A stretch of 58,994 bases of DNA from Xanthobacteraceae bacterium. Lineage in GTDB: Bacteria; Pseudomonadota; Alphaproteobacteria; Rhizobiales; Xanthobacteraceae. A program made the position numbers and the translations under genes. This document shows, one piece after another, positions 36,576 to 45,834 of the stretch (positions within the stretch are counted from its first letter, which is position 1; every line of letters begins with the position of its first letter). The notes under the pieces were generated by a model. The model made no database searches and was not told the origin of the DNA. It saw only the letters and a program-made list of their open reading frames with translations. The stretch covers positions 1-58,994 of the forward strand of contig JARBUD010000026.1 of the NCBI GenBank assembly GCA_029239875.1. The letters are read 5' to 3'.

Positions 36576-36607
36576 AGGCGGGACCTCGGTCCCGCCTGCT
36601 TTGTTTG
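36576..36607 (+). terminator. Intrinsic terminator after DUF1467 gene
   Basis: Ten-base-pair perfect stem AGGCGGGACC / GGTCCCGCCT with a tiny loop, followed by GCTTTGTTTG. Preceded by an A-run, so it might also work leftwards. It closes the birA-rnj-mce-DUF1467 transcript. Confidence 0.75.
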
Positions 36608-36952
36608 GCCGCCCACACCCGATTCCGTGCCGTTTCGGCATCTGCCGGGGGGCTTTCTTGCCGTTATTCCTCCCGAGACCTGGACCGACATCGCGCTTCA
36701 AGGAGCGATAAGCGGACCTCTTTCTAGAGGAGTTCAGCTTAGAGCAAAAAACGCGGGCTTGTCATCCTTGCGTTGCAATAGATCGATGGTGCAATGCAAC
36801 AGAATTAGGCTACCATCCAGGCACGCAGCCTCAAACGGAGGCAGCGTCCCGAACGGAAGGCGCGCGAGGGCTTGTCTTTTCGCGACCGATCCGGTTTCAC
36901 TCCGCCATCAATTATCGCGCCGCATCCACGGTCGAATCGCGAGTTTCCGCAT
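36608..36952. promoter_or_regulatory. proS upstream region with inverted repeat
   Basis: About 345 bases without a supported gene. At 36,770-36,797 lies an inverted repeat GCGTTGCA / TGCAATGC (one mismatch, 12-base spacer), a possible operator. No T-box-like fold is evident, nor expected in this group. The region presumably carries the proS promoter; no convincing -35/-10 pair could be fixed. Confidence 0.4.
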
Positions 36953-38275
36953 ATGCGCCTGTCCCGCTATTTCCTTCCCATTCTCCGCGAAGTTCCGAAG
37001 GAAGCGGAAATCGTCTCGCACCGCCTCATGCTGCGCGCCGGCATGATCCGGCAGGAGAGCGCCGGCATCTATGCCTGGCTGCCGCTGGGCAAGCGCGTGC
37101 TCGACAAGATCTGCAACGTGGTGCGCGAGGAGCAGAACCGTTCCGGCGCCATCGAGATCCTGATGCCGACCATCCAGTCGGCCGAGCTGTGGCGCGAGAG
37201 CGGGCGCTACGACGACTACGGCAAGGAGATGCTGCGCATCAAGGACCGGCACGAGCGCGACATGCTGTTCGGGCCGACCAATGAGGAGATGCTCACCGAG
37301 ATCGTCCGGGCCTATGTGAAGTCCTACAAGGACCTGCCGCTGAACCTCTACCACATCCAGTGGAAGTTCCGGGACGAGGTGCGCCCGCGCTTCGGCGTCA
37401 TGCGCTCGCGCGAGTTCCTGATGAAGGACGCCTATTCGATCGATCTCGACTTCGAGAGCGCGGTCGTCGCCTATAACCGCATGTTCGTGGCGTACCTTCG
37501 CACCTTCGAGCGGCTCGGCCTGAAGGCGATCCCGATGGTGGCCGACACCGGTCCGATCGGCGGCAATCACAGCCACGAATTCATCATCCTGGCCTCCACC
37601 GGTGAGAGCCAGGTGTTCTGCCATGCCGACTACCTCGGCATGGACACGCCCGGCAGCGACATCGACTTCCAGGACCCCGCTGCACTGCAATCTATCGTGA
37701 GCCGCTGGACCAGCCTTTATGCCGCCACGGAGGAGAAGCATGACGAGGCGGCATTCGAGGCGATTCCGGAAGGCCAGCGCCTCTCCGCCCGCGGCATCGA
37801 GGTGGGTCACATCTTCTACTTCGGCACCAAATATTCCGAGCCGATGAACGCCACCGTCGCCGGTCCGGACGGCGTGGAGCGGCCCGTCCATATGGGCTCC
37901 TACGGCATCGGTCCCTCGCGTCTCGCCGCCGCCATCATCGAGGCCTCGCACGACGAGAACGGCATCATCTGGCCGGAGGCGATCGCGCCGTTCCGTGTCG
38001 GCCTGCTCAACCTCAAGGTCGGCGACGCGGCGACGGACGCGGCCTGCGAGGCCATCTATGCCGAGCTCGGCTCGCGCAACATCGACGTGCTGTATGACGA
38101 CACCGACGAGCGGCCCGGCTCGAAATTTGCCACGGCCGACCTGATCGGCCTGCCTTGGCAGATCATCGTCGGGCCGAAGGGGCTGGCGAACGGCATGGTT
38201 GAGCTGAAGCGCCGCGCCGACGGCGCGCGCGAGACGCTGCCGATCGCGGCGGCGCTGGCGCGGATCACCGGCTGA
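36953..38275 (+). CDS. proS: Prolyl-tRNA synthetase
   Basis: 440 residues from ATG at 36,953. Class II motifs: motif 1 near [11 protein letters not shown], motif 2 [24 protein letters not shown], motif 3 [16 protein letters not shown]. It is the short bacterial type (about 440 residues) without the editing INS domain, normal in alphaproteobacteria. The C-terminal anticodon-binding domain ends at LARITG. An upstream Met gives an unconserved 27-residue extension and is rejected. Confidence 0.95.
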   Translation: MRLSRYFLPILREVPKEAEIVSHRLMLRAGMIRQESAGIYAWLPLGKRVLDKICNVVREEQNRSGAIEILMPTIQSAELWRESGRYDDYGKEMLRIKDRHERDMLFGPTNEEMLTEIVRAYVKSYKDLPLNLYHIQWKFRDEVRPRFGVMRSREFLMKDAYSIDLDFESAVVAYNRMFVAYLRTFERLGLKAIPMVADTGPIGGNHSHEFIILASTGESQVFCHADYLGMDTPGSDIDFQDPAALQSIVSRWTSLYAATEEKHDEAAFEAIPEGQRLSARGIEVGHIFYFGTKYSEPMNATVAGPDGVERPVHMGSYGIGPSRLAAAIIEASHDENGIIWPEAIAPFRVGLLNLKVGDAATDAACEAIYAELGSRNIDVLYDDTDERPGSKFATADLIGLPWQIIVGPKGLANGMVELKRRADGARETLPIAAALARITG

Positions 38276-38313
38276 ACGGCACGACGAAGCGCGGGGCGCA
38301 GAGCGGAGCGGGC

Positions 38314-39639
38314 ATGGCGACGGCGGCACGGAGCGAAGCGCGTGGGGCGAAGTCGGCCAAGGCACGTCCCGTCGCGGAGCCGAGCGGCTCGCGCCCCTTC
38401 AGCGCCTTCGAATGGATGCTGTCGCTGCGCTATCTGCGCGCGCGCCGCAAGGAAGGCTTCATCTCGGTCATCGCCGGCTTCTCCTTCCTCGGCATCATGC
38501 TGGGCGTGGCGACGCTGATCATCGTCATGGCGGTGATGAACGGCTTCCGCAGCGAGCTTCTGTCTAAGATCCTCGGCCTCAACGGCCATATCCTCGTCCA
38601 GCCCATCGACAGCCCGCTCACCGACTATGACGCGGTCGCCAAGCGCATCGCCGGCGTGCCGGGAATCAAGCTCGCCGTGCCGCTGGTGGAAGGGCAGGCG
38701 CTCGCCTCCTCCGCCTTCAACGCCGGCGGCGTGCTGGTGCGCGGCCTGTCGGAGGCGAATCTGCGCGCGCTGCCGGCCATCGGCGCGAACATCCGCCAGG
38801 GCACGCTGGAAGGCTTCGACGAGGGCTCCGGCATCGCCATCGGCAAGCGCCTCGCCGACCAGCTCTCGCTGCAGGCGGGCGACAACCTCACGCTGGTGGC
38901 GCCACGCGGGGCGGTGACCCCCATGGGCACGACGCCGCGGATCAAGGTCTACAAGATCGCCGCGGTGTTCGAGATCGGCATGTCCGAGTACGACAGCGCG
39001 TTCGTCTTCATGCCGCTGGCGGAGAGCCAGGCCTATTTCAACAAGGACGGCGACGTCACCGCCATCGAGGTCTACGCCGACAATCCCGACAATGTGGATC
39101 GCCTGCGCTCCCCGGTCCAGGCGGCGGCGGAGCGGCCGGTCTACATCGTCGACTGGCGACAGCGTAACGCTACCTTCTTCAACGCGTTGCAGGTCGAGCG
39201 CAACGTGATGTTCCTCATCCTCACGCTGATCGTGGTGGTGGCGGCCTTCAACATCGTCTCGGGCCTCAACATGCTGGTGAAGGACAAGGGACGCGACATC
39301 GGCATACTGCGCACCATGGGGGCGACGCGCGGCGCGATCATGCGCGTCTTCCTCGTCACCGGCGCCGCCATCGGCGTGGTGGGCACGCTGGCCGGCTTCC
39401 TGCTCGGCCTTGTCGTGTGCCTGAATGTCGAGGAGATCCGCCAGTTCATCTCCTGGCTCACCGCCACCGAACTGTTCTCGCCCGAACTCTATTACCTCTC
39501 GCGCCTGCCGGCCGAGATGAACGCCGGCGAGACCGCGACCGTCGTCATGATGGCGCTGGTGCTGTCCTTCCTCGCTCCGCTCTACCCGTCCTGGCGCGCC
39601 GCGCGCCTCGATCCGGTGGAAGCGCTGCGTTACGAATAG
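38314..39639 (+). CDS. lolC: Lipoprotein-releasing ABC transporter permease
   Basis: 441 residues. Four membrane segments with a large periplasmic domain (about 77-310) between the first and second; FtsX-type C-terminal part (NIVSGLNMLVKDKGRDIGILRTMGATRGAIMRVFLVTG). The N-terminal 30 residues are Ala/Lys-rich and disordered. A single LolC/E-type permease presumably forms a homodimer with LolD to move lipoproteins to LolA. The lolD gene follows nine bases later. Confidence 0.93.
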   Translation: MATAARSEARGAKSAKARPVAEPSGSRPFSAFEWMLSLRYLRARRKEGFISVIAGFSFLGIMLGVATLIIVMAVMNGFRSELLSKILGLNGHILVQPIDSPLTDYDAVAKRIAGVPGIKLAVPLVEGQALASSAFNAGGVLVRGLSEANLRALPAIGANIRQGTLEGFDEGSGIAIGKRLADQLSLQAGDNLTLVAPRGAVTPMGTTPRIKVYKIAAVFEIGMSEYDSAFVFMPLAESQAYFNKDGDVTAIEVYADNPDNVDRLRSPVQAAAERPVYIVDWRQRNATFFNALQVERNVMFLILTLIVVVAAFNIVSGLNMLVKDKGRDIGILRTMGATRGAIMRVFLVTGAAIGVVGTLAGFLLGLVVCLNVEEIRQFISWLTATELFSPELYYLSRLPAEMNAGETATVVMMALVLSFLAPLYPSWRAARLDPVEALRYE

Positions 39640-39648
39640 GAGGAGCCG

Positions 39649-40338
39649 GTGCCCCCCGTGAACGCCGTGCTCCGGCTGGAGCGCATCGAGCGCCGCTACG
39701 CGCAGGGCGAGGACACGCTCGACATCCTGCGCGGCGCCGATTTCGTGGTCGGGGAGGGGCAGTCGGTGGCCCTCGTCGCGCCGTCCGGCACCGGCAAGTC
39801 GACGCTTCTGCACATCGCGGGCCTGCTGGAGCACCAGGACGCGGGTGAGGTCTATATCGGCGGCAAGGCGACGGCCGGGCTGCCCGATGCCGAGCGCACC
39901 CGCATCCGCCGCGTCGAGGTCGGCTTCGTCTACCAGTTCCACCACCTGCTCCCCGAGTTCTCCGCCCAGGAGAACGTGATGCTGCCGCAGATGATCCGCG
40001 GCCTGTCGCGCAGCGAGGCGGGCGCGCGGGCCAAGGAACTGCTCGGCTATCTCGGCCTTGGAAAGCGCCTCGACCACCGGCCGGGCGAGCTTTCCGGCGG
40101 CGAGCAGCAGCGCGTCGCCATCGCCCGTGCCGTCGCCAACGCCCCGCGCGTGCTCCTCGCCGACGAGCCGACCGGCAACCTCGACCCGCACACCGCCGAC
40201 CACGTGTTCCACGCGCTGTCGCAGCTCGTCGAGGCGACCGGCCTCGCCGCCGTCATCGCCACGCACAATCTGGAGCTCGCCGGCCGCATGCACCGCCGCG
40301 TGACCCTGCACGAAGGGCAGGTCGTCGAGCTGGCCTGA
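39649..40338 (+). CDS. lolD: Lipoprotein-releasing ABC transporter ATP-binding protein
   Basis: 229 residues, GTG start with AGGAGGAG upstream. Walker [10 protein letters not shown] at 45-52, signature [14 protein letters not shown] at about 143, Walker [13 protein letters not shown], switch His in IATHNLEL. The Ala before PSG replaces the usual Gly and is tolerated in the family. It powers LolC-mediated lipoprotein release. Confidence 0.95.
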   Translation: MPPVNAVLRLERIERRYAQGEDTLDILRGADFVVGEGQSVALVAPSGTGKSTLLHIAGLLEHQDAGEVYIGGKATAGLPDAERTRIRRVEVGFVYQFHHLLPEFSAQENVMLPQMIRGLSRSEAGARAKELLGYLGLGKRLDHRPGELSGGEQQRVAIARAVANAPRVLLADEPTGNLDPHTADHVFHALSQLVEATGLAAVIATHNLELAGRMHRRVTLHEGQVVELA

Positions 40339-40383
40339 AGCGCGGAATCCCGGCATCCGGAACGCTTCTGCGGCGGTAGTCTT

Positions 40384-40881
40384 ATGCTATCGTCGCACAA
40401 GGCGCGAAGGCCGCGAGTCGCTCAGATGCTCGATCATCTCCTCCAGGACCACATGACGCTGCTGGCGGGCGTCGTCACCGCCGCCATCGCCCTCATCATC
40501 CTCCTGCGCTGGACCGGCCAGCGCGTCGTCGTGCCCGAGGCGCGCCTCGCGCTGAAGGGTGACGGCTCCTTCGATTACGACGTCGCCGGCACCTCGGCGC
40601 ACCAGCCGGTGCTCGCCCGCATCGCCGGGCGCAGTGGCGCGCTGGGCGAAGAACGCGTCGCCGAGCTAGCGCCGCTGGCGAGCCAGGCCGGCGAATCCAC
40701 CGCCATCTGGGTGCATGTGGAGGGCGCCCGCGTCGGCGAGATCGCGGCGCGCGACGTCGCCGCCTTCCATGCCGTGCTGGCGGGGCGGCCGGCACGCTGC
40801 AACGCGGTGGTGATCGACGACGACCTGGCCGGCGGCCTCGTCGTCAAGCTCGACGTCATGTGGCCGCCGCGCCTGCGATAA
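40384..40881 (+). CDS. Membrane-anchored hypothetical protein upstream of dnaE
   Basis: 165 residues, or 151 if started at Met15. One N-terminal membrane segment ([18 protein letters not shown]) is followed by a soluble domain with [47 protein letters not shown] and [10 protein letters not shown]. The strand pattern vaguely recalls a HIRAN-like beta fold (value-binding [11 protein letters not shown]), but I would not assign it. Function unknown; the gene is on the lolC-lolD transcript or just behind it. Confidence 0.65.
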   Translation: MLSSHKARRPRVAQMLDHLLQDHMTLLAGVVTAAIALIILLRWTGQRVVVPEARLALKGDGSFDYDVAGTSAHQPVLARIAGRSGALGEERVAELAPLASQAGESTAIWVHVEGARVGEIAARDVAAFHAVLAGRPARCNAVVIDDDLAGGLVVKLDVMWPPRLR

Positions 40882-40927
40882 TCCGGTGAGCGCTTCCATT
40901 CGTTACCGACTCGTCAACCATGAGTCG

Positions 40928-40942
40928 GAACGAAAGAAGAAC
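40928..40942 (-). promoter_or_regulatory. LexA (SOS) box upstream of small membrane ORF
   Basis: GAACGAAAGAAGAAC, exact GAAC-N7-GAAC (GTTC-N7-GTTC on the other strand). It lies 46 bases from the second box and may strengthen LexA binding. Either strand orientation can act on the rightward promoter. Confidence 0.65.
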
Positions 40943-40973
40943 ATGGGTTGATTCTGTGGATTGCGGGAGTCAT

Positions 40974-40988
40974 GTTCTCCATATGTTC
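40974..40988 (+). promoter_or_regulatory. LexA (SOS) box immediately before small membrane ORF
   Basis: GTTCTCCATATGTTC, exact GTTC-N7-GTTC with the same GTTCTC half as the two boxes of the accessory module. It ends 13 bases before the ATG of the 32-residue ORF and covers its ribosome-site region, an ideal place for repression. Confidence 0.8.
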
Positions 40989-41001
40989 CATGGAGGTCGA
41001 C

Positions 41002-41100
41002 ATGATCCGCATTCTGCTTCAGGAAGTCGCCGCCCTTGCCTCGCTCGGCCTGTTCGTCGCCATGATCGGCATCTGGGCCGGCGTCATCACCGGGGTCTGA
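41002..41100 (+). CDS. 32-residue single-pass membrane protein, SOS-controlled, SidA-like candidate
   Basis: ATG at 41,002 with GGAGG eight bases upstream; stop at 41,098-41,100. The peptide has a short basic/polar start (MIRILLQEVA) and one membrane helix (LASLGLFVAMIGIWAGVITG) with a Trp. Two LexA boxes lie just upstream. Known family context: SidA of Caulobacter crescentus is a 29-residue SOS-induced inner-membrane peptide that blocks division through FtsW. Size, topology and control match; homology is inferred, not shown. dnaE follows 86 bases later. Confidence 0.65.
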   Translation: MIRILLQEVAALASLGLFVAMIGIWAGVITGV

Positions 41101-41186
41101 GGACAACGGGGAGGACACCCTACGACTGGTGGACGCGGCGCCGCCCGTCGCCCACCATTCCGAACTTGAGTCGCGAGAGGTGAGAA

Positions 41187-44100
41187 ATGGCGCAGCAGGA
41201 CATGACGCAGGCCGATGCCGGGTTCGTCCATCTGCACGTCCATTCGTCCTTCTCGCTGCTGGAAGGCGCGCTCAGCATCGGCAAGCTGGCCGAGCTCGCC
41301 AAGAAGGACCGCCAGCCCGCCATCGCGCTGACCGACACCGGCAACCTGTTCGGCGCGCTGGAATTCTCCGAGAAGATGGCCGGCAGCGGCATCCAGCCGA
41401 TCCTCGGCTGCTCGCTCGCCGTGGATTTTCCCGGCCCCGCGCCGCGCGGCCCCGCCGGCCAGCAGCGCCCGCGCATCGTCCTTCTGGCGATGAACGAGGA
41501 GGGCTGGAAGAACCTGATGGAGCTGGTCTCCCGCTCCTTCCTCGATACCGCGTCGGACGGCGCGCCGCACCTCAAGCTCGACTGGCTGCAAGGCCATGCC
41601 GGCGGGCTCATCGCGCTGACCGGCGGCCCCTCCGGTCCCATCGACCGCGCGCTTGCCGCCGGCAGCCACGACCAGGCCGAGCAGCGGCTGGCGACGCTCG
41701 CCGAGCTGTTTGGCGACCGGCTCTATGTCGAGATCCAGCGTCACGGCGTCGCCGAGGAGCGGCGCGTCGAGACCGCGCTGGTCGAGCTCGCCTACAGGCT
41801 CGATTTGCCGCTGGTGGCGGCCAACGAGCCGTTCTTCGCCGGCCAGGACGACTACGAGGCGCATGACGCGCTGATCTGCATCGCCGAAGGCCGGCTGGTG
41901 GCGGAGGGCGACCGGCGCCAGCTCACGCCCGAGCACCGCTTCCGCACCCGCGCCGAGATGATGGCGCTGTTCGCCGACCTGCCGGAGGCGCTCGCCAACA
42001 CGGTCGAGATCGCCCGGCGCTGCGCCTACCGCCCGCGCACGGTGAAGCCGATCCTGCCGCGCTTCACCATGGAGCGCGACGAGGCCGAGGAATTGCGCGT
42101 GCAGGCGGAGGAAGGCCTGCAGGCGCGGCTCGCCGTGCACGGACCGGCGCCGGGGCTGACCGAGAAGGATTATGAGGACCGCCTGGCCTTCGAACTCTCG
42201 ATCATCGAGAAGATGAAGTTCCCCGGCTATTTCCTTATCGTGTCTGACTTTATCAAATGGGCGAAGGCTCAGGGAATTCCCGTCGGGCCGGGCCGCGGCT
42301 CCGGCGCCGGCTCGCTGGTCGCCTATTCGCTGACCATCACCGACCTCGACCCGCTGCGCTTCGGCCTGCTGTTCGAGCGCTTCCTGAACCCCGAGCGCGT
42401 GTCGATGCCGGACTTCGACATCGACTTCTGCCAGGAGCGGCGCGACGAGGTGATCCGCTACGTGCAGCAGCGCTACGGGCGCGATCAGGTGGCGCAGATC
42501 ATCACCTTCGGTACGCTGCAGGCGCGCGGCGTGCTGCGCGACGTCGGCCGCGTGCTGGAGATGCCCTACGGCCAGGTCGACAAGCTGTGCAAGCTGGTGC
42601 CGCAAAATCCGGCCAATCCGGTGACGCTGACGCAGGCCATCGAGGGCGAGCCGCGCCTCCAGGCCGAGAGCGAGGCCAATCCGGTGGTGAAACGGGCCTT
42701 CGACATCGCCACCAGGCTCGAAGGGCTGAACCGCCACGCCTCGACCCACGCCGCCGGCATCGTCATCGGCGACCGGCCGCTCGCCAAGCTCGTGCCGCTC
42801 TACCGCGATCCGCGCTCCGACATGCCGGTGACGCAGTACAACATGAAGTGGGTGGAGCAGGCCGGGCTGGTGAAGTTCGACTTCCTCGGCCTGAAGACGC
42901 TCACGGTACTGCAGACCGCGGTGCGCCTCGTCGCCCAGAGGGGCATCCAGCTCGATCTCTCGACGATCCCGCTGAACGACGAGAAGACCTACGCCATGCT
43001 GACGCGCGGCGAGACGGTCGGCGTGTTCCAGGTGGAAAGCTCCGGCATGCGGCGCGCGCTGGTCGACATGAAGCCGGACCGGCTGGAGGACATCATCGCC
43101 CTCGTCGCGCTCTACCGACCGGGCCCGATGGCCAACATTCCGGTCTATTGCGCGGTGAAGAACGGCCATGAGAAGGCCGCCTATGCGCACCCCGCGCTGG
43201 AAGCGAGCCTGAAGGAGACCTACGGCGTCATCATCTACCAGGAACAGGTGATGCAGATCGCGCAGACGCTGTCCGGCTATTCGCTGGGCGAAGCCGACCT
43301 GCTGCGCCGCGCCATGGGCAAGAAGATCCGTGCCGAGATGGACAAGCAGCGCGAGCGCTTCGTCTCCGGCGCGGTGGAGCGTGGCGTGGCCAAGGCCAAG
43401 GCGTCGGAGATCTTCGACCTGCTGGCCAAGTTCGCCGACTACGGCTTCAACAAGAGCCATGCCGCTGCCTACGCGCTGGTCTCGTACCAGACGGCCTATA
43501 TGAAGGCGAACTACGCCACCGAGTTTCTCGCCGCCTCGATGACGCTCGACATGGGCAACACCGACAAGCTGGCGGAATTCCGCCAGGAGGCGCAGCGGCT
43601 CGGCATCGAGGTGGTGCCGCCTTCGGTCAATCATTCAGGCCGCGAGTTCGCGGTGAAGGACGGGCGCATCCTCTACGCGCTGGCCGCCATCAAGGGCGTC
43701 GGCGTGCACGCGGTGGAGGCCATCGTCGAGGCGCGGGGCGACCGGCCCTTCGCCAGCCTCTCGGACTTCGCCGCCCGCATCAACGCCAAGGCGCTGAACA
43801 AGCGCACCATGGAAAGCCTGGTGAGCGCCGGCGCCTTCGACGCGCTGGAGCCGAACCGCGCCCGTGCCGCGGCGGCGGTCGATGCCATCCTGGGCCATGC
43901 CGCCTCGGTTGGGGCGGAGGCGGCCATCGGCCAGGGCAACATGTTCGGCGGGCCGGCCGTGGCGACCGACCTGCCGATCCCCAATGCCGCGCCATGGCTG
44001 CCGGCGGAGAAGCTCCAGCGCGAATACGACGCCATCGGCTTCTTCCTCACCGGCCATCCGCTGGACGATTACGGCAAGGCGCTGGACCGGCTGCGGGTGC

Positions 44101-44636
44101 AGCGCTGGAGCGACTTCACCCGCTCGGTGCGCGCCGGCTCCATCGCCGGGCGCCTCGCCGCCACGGTGGTGAGCCGGCAGGAGCGGCGCACCAAGACCGG
44201 CAACAAGATGGGCATCGTCGGCCTGTCCGATCCTTCCGGCCAGTTCGAGGCGGTGCTGTTCTCCGAGACGCTGGCGCAGTACCGCGAGCTGCTGGAGCCC
44301 GGCAGGGCGCTGCTGCTGCAGGTATCGGCGGAATTGCAGGGCGAGGATGTGCGCGCCCGCATCCAGACCGTCGAGCCGCTCGACGAGGCGGCCTCCAAGA
44401 TGCAGAAGGGCATGCGCATCTTCCTGCGATCGCCCGATCCGCTGGACAGCGTCGCCTCGCGCCTCGGCTCGCTCGCCGGCGGGCGAGGGGACGGGGAGGT
44501 CGCCCTGGTGCTGCTGCTCGGCGAGAGCGGCGCGACCGAGGTGGAGGTGAAGCTGCCCGGCCGCTACAGCCTCTCCCCGCAGATCGCCGGCGCGATGAAG
44601 GCGGTGCCGGGCGTGCTGCAGGTCGAGATGGCCTAG
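41187..44636 (+). CDS. dnaE: DNA polymerase III subunit alpha
   Basis: 1149 residues. N-terminal PHP domain (FVHLHVHSSFSLLEGAL, residues 13-29), polymerase domain with catalytic Asp409 and Asp411 (MPDFDIDFC), a helix-hairpin-helix region near 840 and an OB-fold near 1000 (IAGRLAATVVSRQERRTKTG). Replicative DnaE type by length, not the shorter imuC/DnaE2 mutasome enzyme. GAGGTGAG precedes the ATG. The C-terminus lacks the long tail of gamma-proteobacterial homologues. Confidence 0.96.
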   Translation: MAQQDMTQADAGFVHLHVHSSFSLLEGALSIGKLAELAKKDRQPAIALTDTGNLFGALEFSEKMAGSGIQPILGCSLAVDFPGPAPRGPAGQQRPRIVLLAMNEEGWKNLMELVSRSFLDTASDGAPHLKLDWLQGHAGGLIALTGGPSGPIDRALAAGSHDQAEQRLATLAELFGDRLYVEIQRHGVAEERRVETALVELAYRLDLPLVAANEPFFAGQDDYEAHDALICIAEGRLVAEGDRRQLTPEHRFRTRAEMMALFADLPEALANTVEIARRCAYRPRTVKPILPRFTMERDEAEELRVQAEEGLQARLAVHGPAPGLTEKDYEDRLAFELSIIEKMKFPGYFLIVSDFIKWAKAQGIPVGPGRGSGAGSLVAYSLTITDLDPLRFGLLFERFLNPERVSMPDFDIDFCQERRDEVIRYVQQRYGRDQVAQIITFGTLQARGVLRDVGRVLEMPYGQVDKLCKLVPQNPANPVTLTQAIEGEPRLQAESEANPVVKRAFDIATRLEGLNRHASTHAAGIVIGDRPLAKLVPLYRDPRSDMPVTQYNMKWVEQAGLVKFDFLGLKTLTVLQTAVRLVAQRGIQLDLSTIPLNDEKTYAMLTRGETVGVFQVESSGMRRALVDMKPDRLEDIIALVALYRPGPMANIPVYCAVKNGHEKAAYAHPALEASLKETYGVIIYQEQVMQIAQTLSGYSLGEADLLRRAMGKKIRAEMDKQRERFVSGAVERGVAKAKASEIFDLLAKFADYGFNKSHAAAYALVSYQTAYMKANYATEFLAASMTLDMGNTDKLAEFRQEAQRLGIEVVPPSVNHSGREFAVKDGRILYALAAIKGVGVHAVEAIVEARGDRPFASLSDFAARINAKALNKRTMESLVSAGAFDALEPNRARAAAAVDAILGHAASVGAEAAIGQGNMFGGPAVATDLPIPNAAPWLPAEKLQREYDAIGFFLTGHPLDDYGKALDRLRVQRWSDFTRSVRAGSIAGRLAATVVSRQERRTKTGNKMGIVGLSDPSGQFEAVLFSETLAQYRELLEPGRALLLQVSAELQGEDVRARIQTVEPLDEAASKMQKGMRIFLRSPDPLDSVASRLGSLAGGRGDGEVALVLLLGESGATEVEVKLPGRYSLSPQIAGAMKAVPGVLQVEMA

Positions 44637-44710
44637 CCGTCTGCCTGGGCGGCCGTCTTTTTGTTCTTGCCTTTCCCGGCGAAACGGGGAATTGCCAGAG
44701 ACATCCAGCG

Positions 44711-45577
44711 ATGTTCGGGAGCGGCTGGCCTATGGCAGGCGAGAATGGCGGGCAGGGCGCTTCGAGGCGCGCCATCCTCGTCCTGGGGATGCACCGCAGC
44801 GGCACCTCGGCGCTGACGCGGACCATCAACCTGCTGGGCGCGGTGGCGCCGCAGACGCTGCTCGACGCCAGCGCCGGCAATGAGCGCGGCCACTGGGAAT
44901 CCAAGCCCATCGTCGACCTGAACGACGAGATCCTCGCCGCCTGCGGGCAGGTCTGGTTCTCGCGCCAGCGCATGAAGGTGTCGCCGATCGAGGTCGTGCG
45001 GGCGAAGGGGCTCTGGCGCAAGCTGCACGACACGCTGGAGAGCGAGTTCGGCGGCGCGCCGACTATCGTCCTCAAGGACCCGCGAGTCAGCCGGCTGGTG
45101 CCGCTCTATGCGCAGGCGCTCGGCGAGGCCGGCTACGACGTCGCCGCGGTGCTCACTTTGCGCAATCCGCTGGAGGTGGCGCGCTCGCTGGCGGCCCGCA
45201 ACGGCATGGAGCTGCGCAAGGCGCTCGGCCTGTGGCTGCGCTATACGCTCGACGCCGAGCTCGACACGCGCGGCATGGCTCGCGCCGTCGTCGCCTATGA
45301 GGCGCTGCTCGACGACTGGCGGAAGACGACCGCGCTGATGAAGCGCCATATCGGCGGCGACTGGCCCGATCCGACCCCGGAGATCGAGGCGGAGATCGAC
45401 GAATTCCTCTCGCCCGAGCTGCGGCACCACGAGCTCGCCATGCCCGGCGGCGGCCTCGACCGCGCCGCGGCGGCGGGGCGGCTCTATCGTGAGCTGGCGC
45501 GGCTGTCCGACCGCCCCTCGGCCACGCCGTCGCCCGTCGTGACCCGCCTCGCCGAACTCAGCCTCGCGGTCGGCTAG
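44711..45577 (+). CDS. Sulfotransferase family protein
   Basis: 288 residues (Met1 at 44,711, or Met8 at 44,732). The PAPS 5'-phosphosulfate loop GMHRSGTSALTR is at 26-37, the 3'-phosphate segment is LTLRNPLEVARSLAARNGM. VLKDPRVSRLVPLYAQAL adds a typical segment. Acceptor unknown; such proteins often sulfate glycans or lipids or act with glycosyltransferases. It is separated from dnaE by 75 bases and no partner gene is near. Confidence 0.82.
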   Translation: MFGSGWPMAGENGGQGASRRAILVLGMHRSGTSALTRTINLLGAVAPQTLLDASAGNERGHWESKPIVDLNDEILAACGQVWFSRQRMKVSPIEVVRAKGLWRKLHDTLESEFGGAPTIVLKDPRVSRLVPLYAQALGEAGYDVAAVLTLRNPLEVARSLAARNGMELRKALGLWLRYTLDAELDTRGMARAVVAYEALLDDWRKTTALMKRHIGGDWPDPTPEIEAEIDEFLSPELRHHELAMPGGGLDRAAAAGRLYRELARLSDRPSATPSPVVTRLAELSLAVG

Positions 45578-45582
45578 GGTCG

Positions 45583-45671
45583 CCACCGGTGGCGCGTTGC
45601 CACCGGCCGTGTCACCGCCGATGTCACCGATTTGGTCACCAGCAATGTCACCGGTTCCGGGCTTGCCACCG
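45583..45671 (+). repeat. Seven CCACCG/TCACCG units upstream of rpsB
   Basis: Six-base units (C/T)CACC(G/A) start at 45,583, 45,600, 45,612, 45,624, 45,637, 45,648 and 45,666, so the spacing is 11-13 bases in the middle and 17-18 at the ends. The last overlaps the -35 element of the rpsB promoter. No coding role fits; a protein-binding array is possible. Confidence 0.6.
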
Positions 45672-45691
45672 AGGGCCTGCTCGCTTATAAG
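45663..45691 (+). promoter_or_regulatory. Predicted sigma-70-type promoter of rpsB
   Basis: TTGCCA (45,663-45,668), 17-base spacer, TATAAG (45,686-45,691). Spacing is ideal and the -10 is one base off consensus. A start near 45,698 gives a leader of about 137 bases before rpsB, long enough for S2 autoregulation. Confidence 0.65.
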
Positions 45692-45834
45692 CCGCGCCAT
45701 TCCACACGCGGACTCGCGGCCGGGGTTGCTTTGTCGTGGCTTCACGATGCCCCCAATCGGTCGCTCCGGTGCCGTTCGCCGAAATCCATCGGCGCGGCCA
45801 TGTCCGCGGAGGCCTAACCGGACGAGAGACGACA

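Noticed and set aside
41019..43634. Long minus-strand open frame over dnaE
   Set aside because: Shadow of the dnaE codon pattern; no family signature, and the plus strand carries all polymerase motifs.
44637..44665. Intrinsic terminator after dnaE
   Set aside because: TTTTT is present, but the preceding stem is short and imperfect.
45584..45671. CRISPR-like array at the CACC repeats
   Set aside because: Units are only six bases with 5-12 base gaps, no spacers of proper length and no cas gene.
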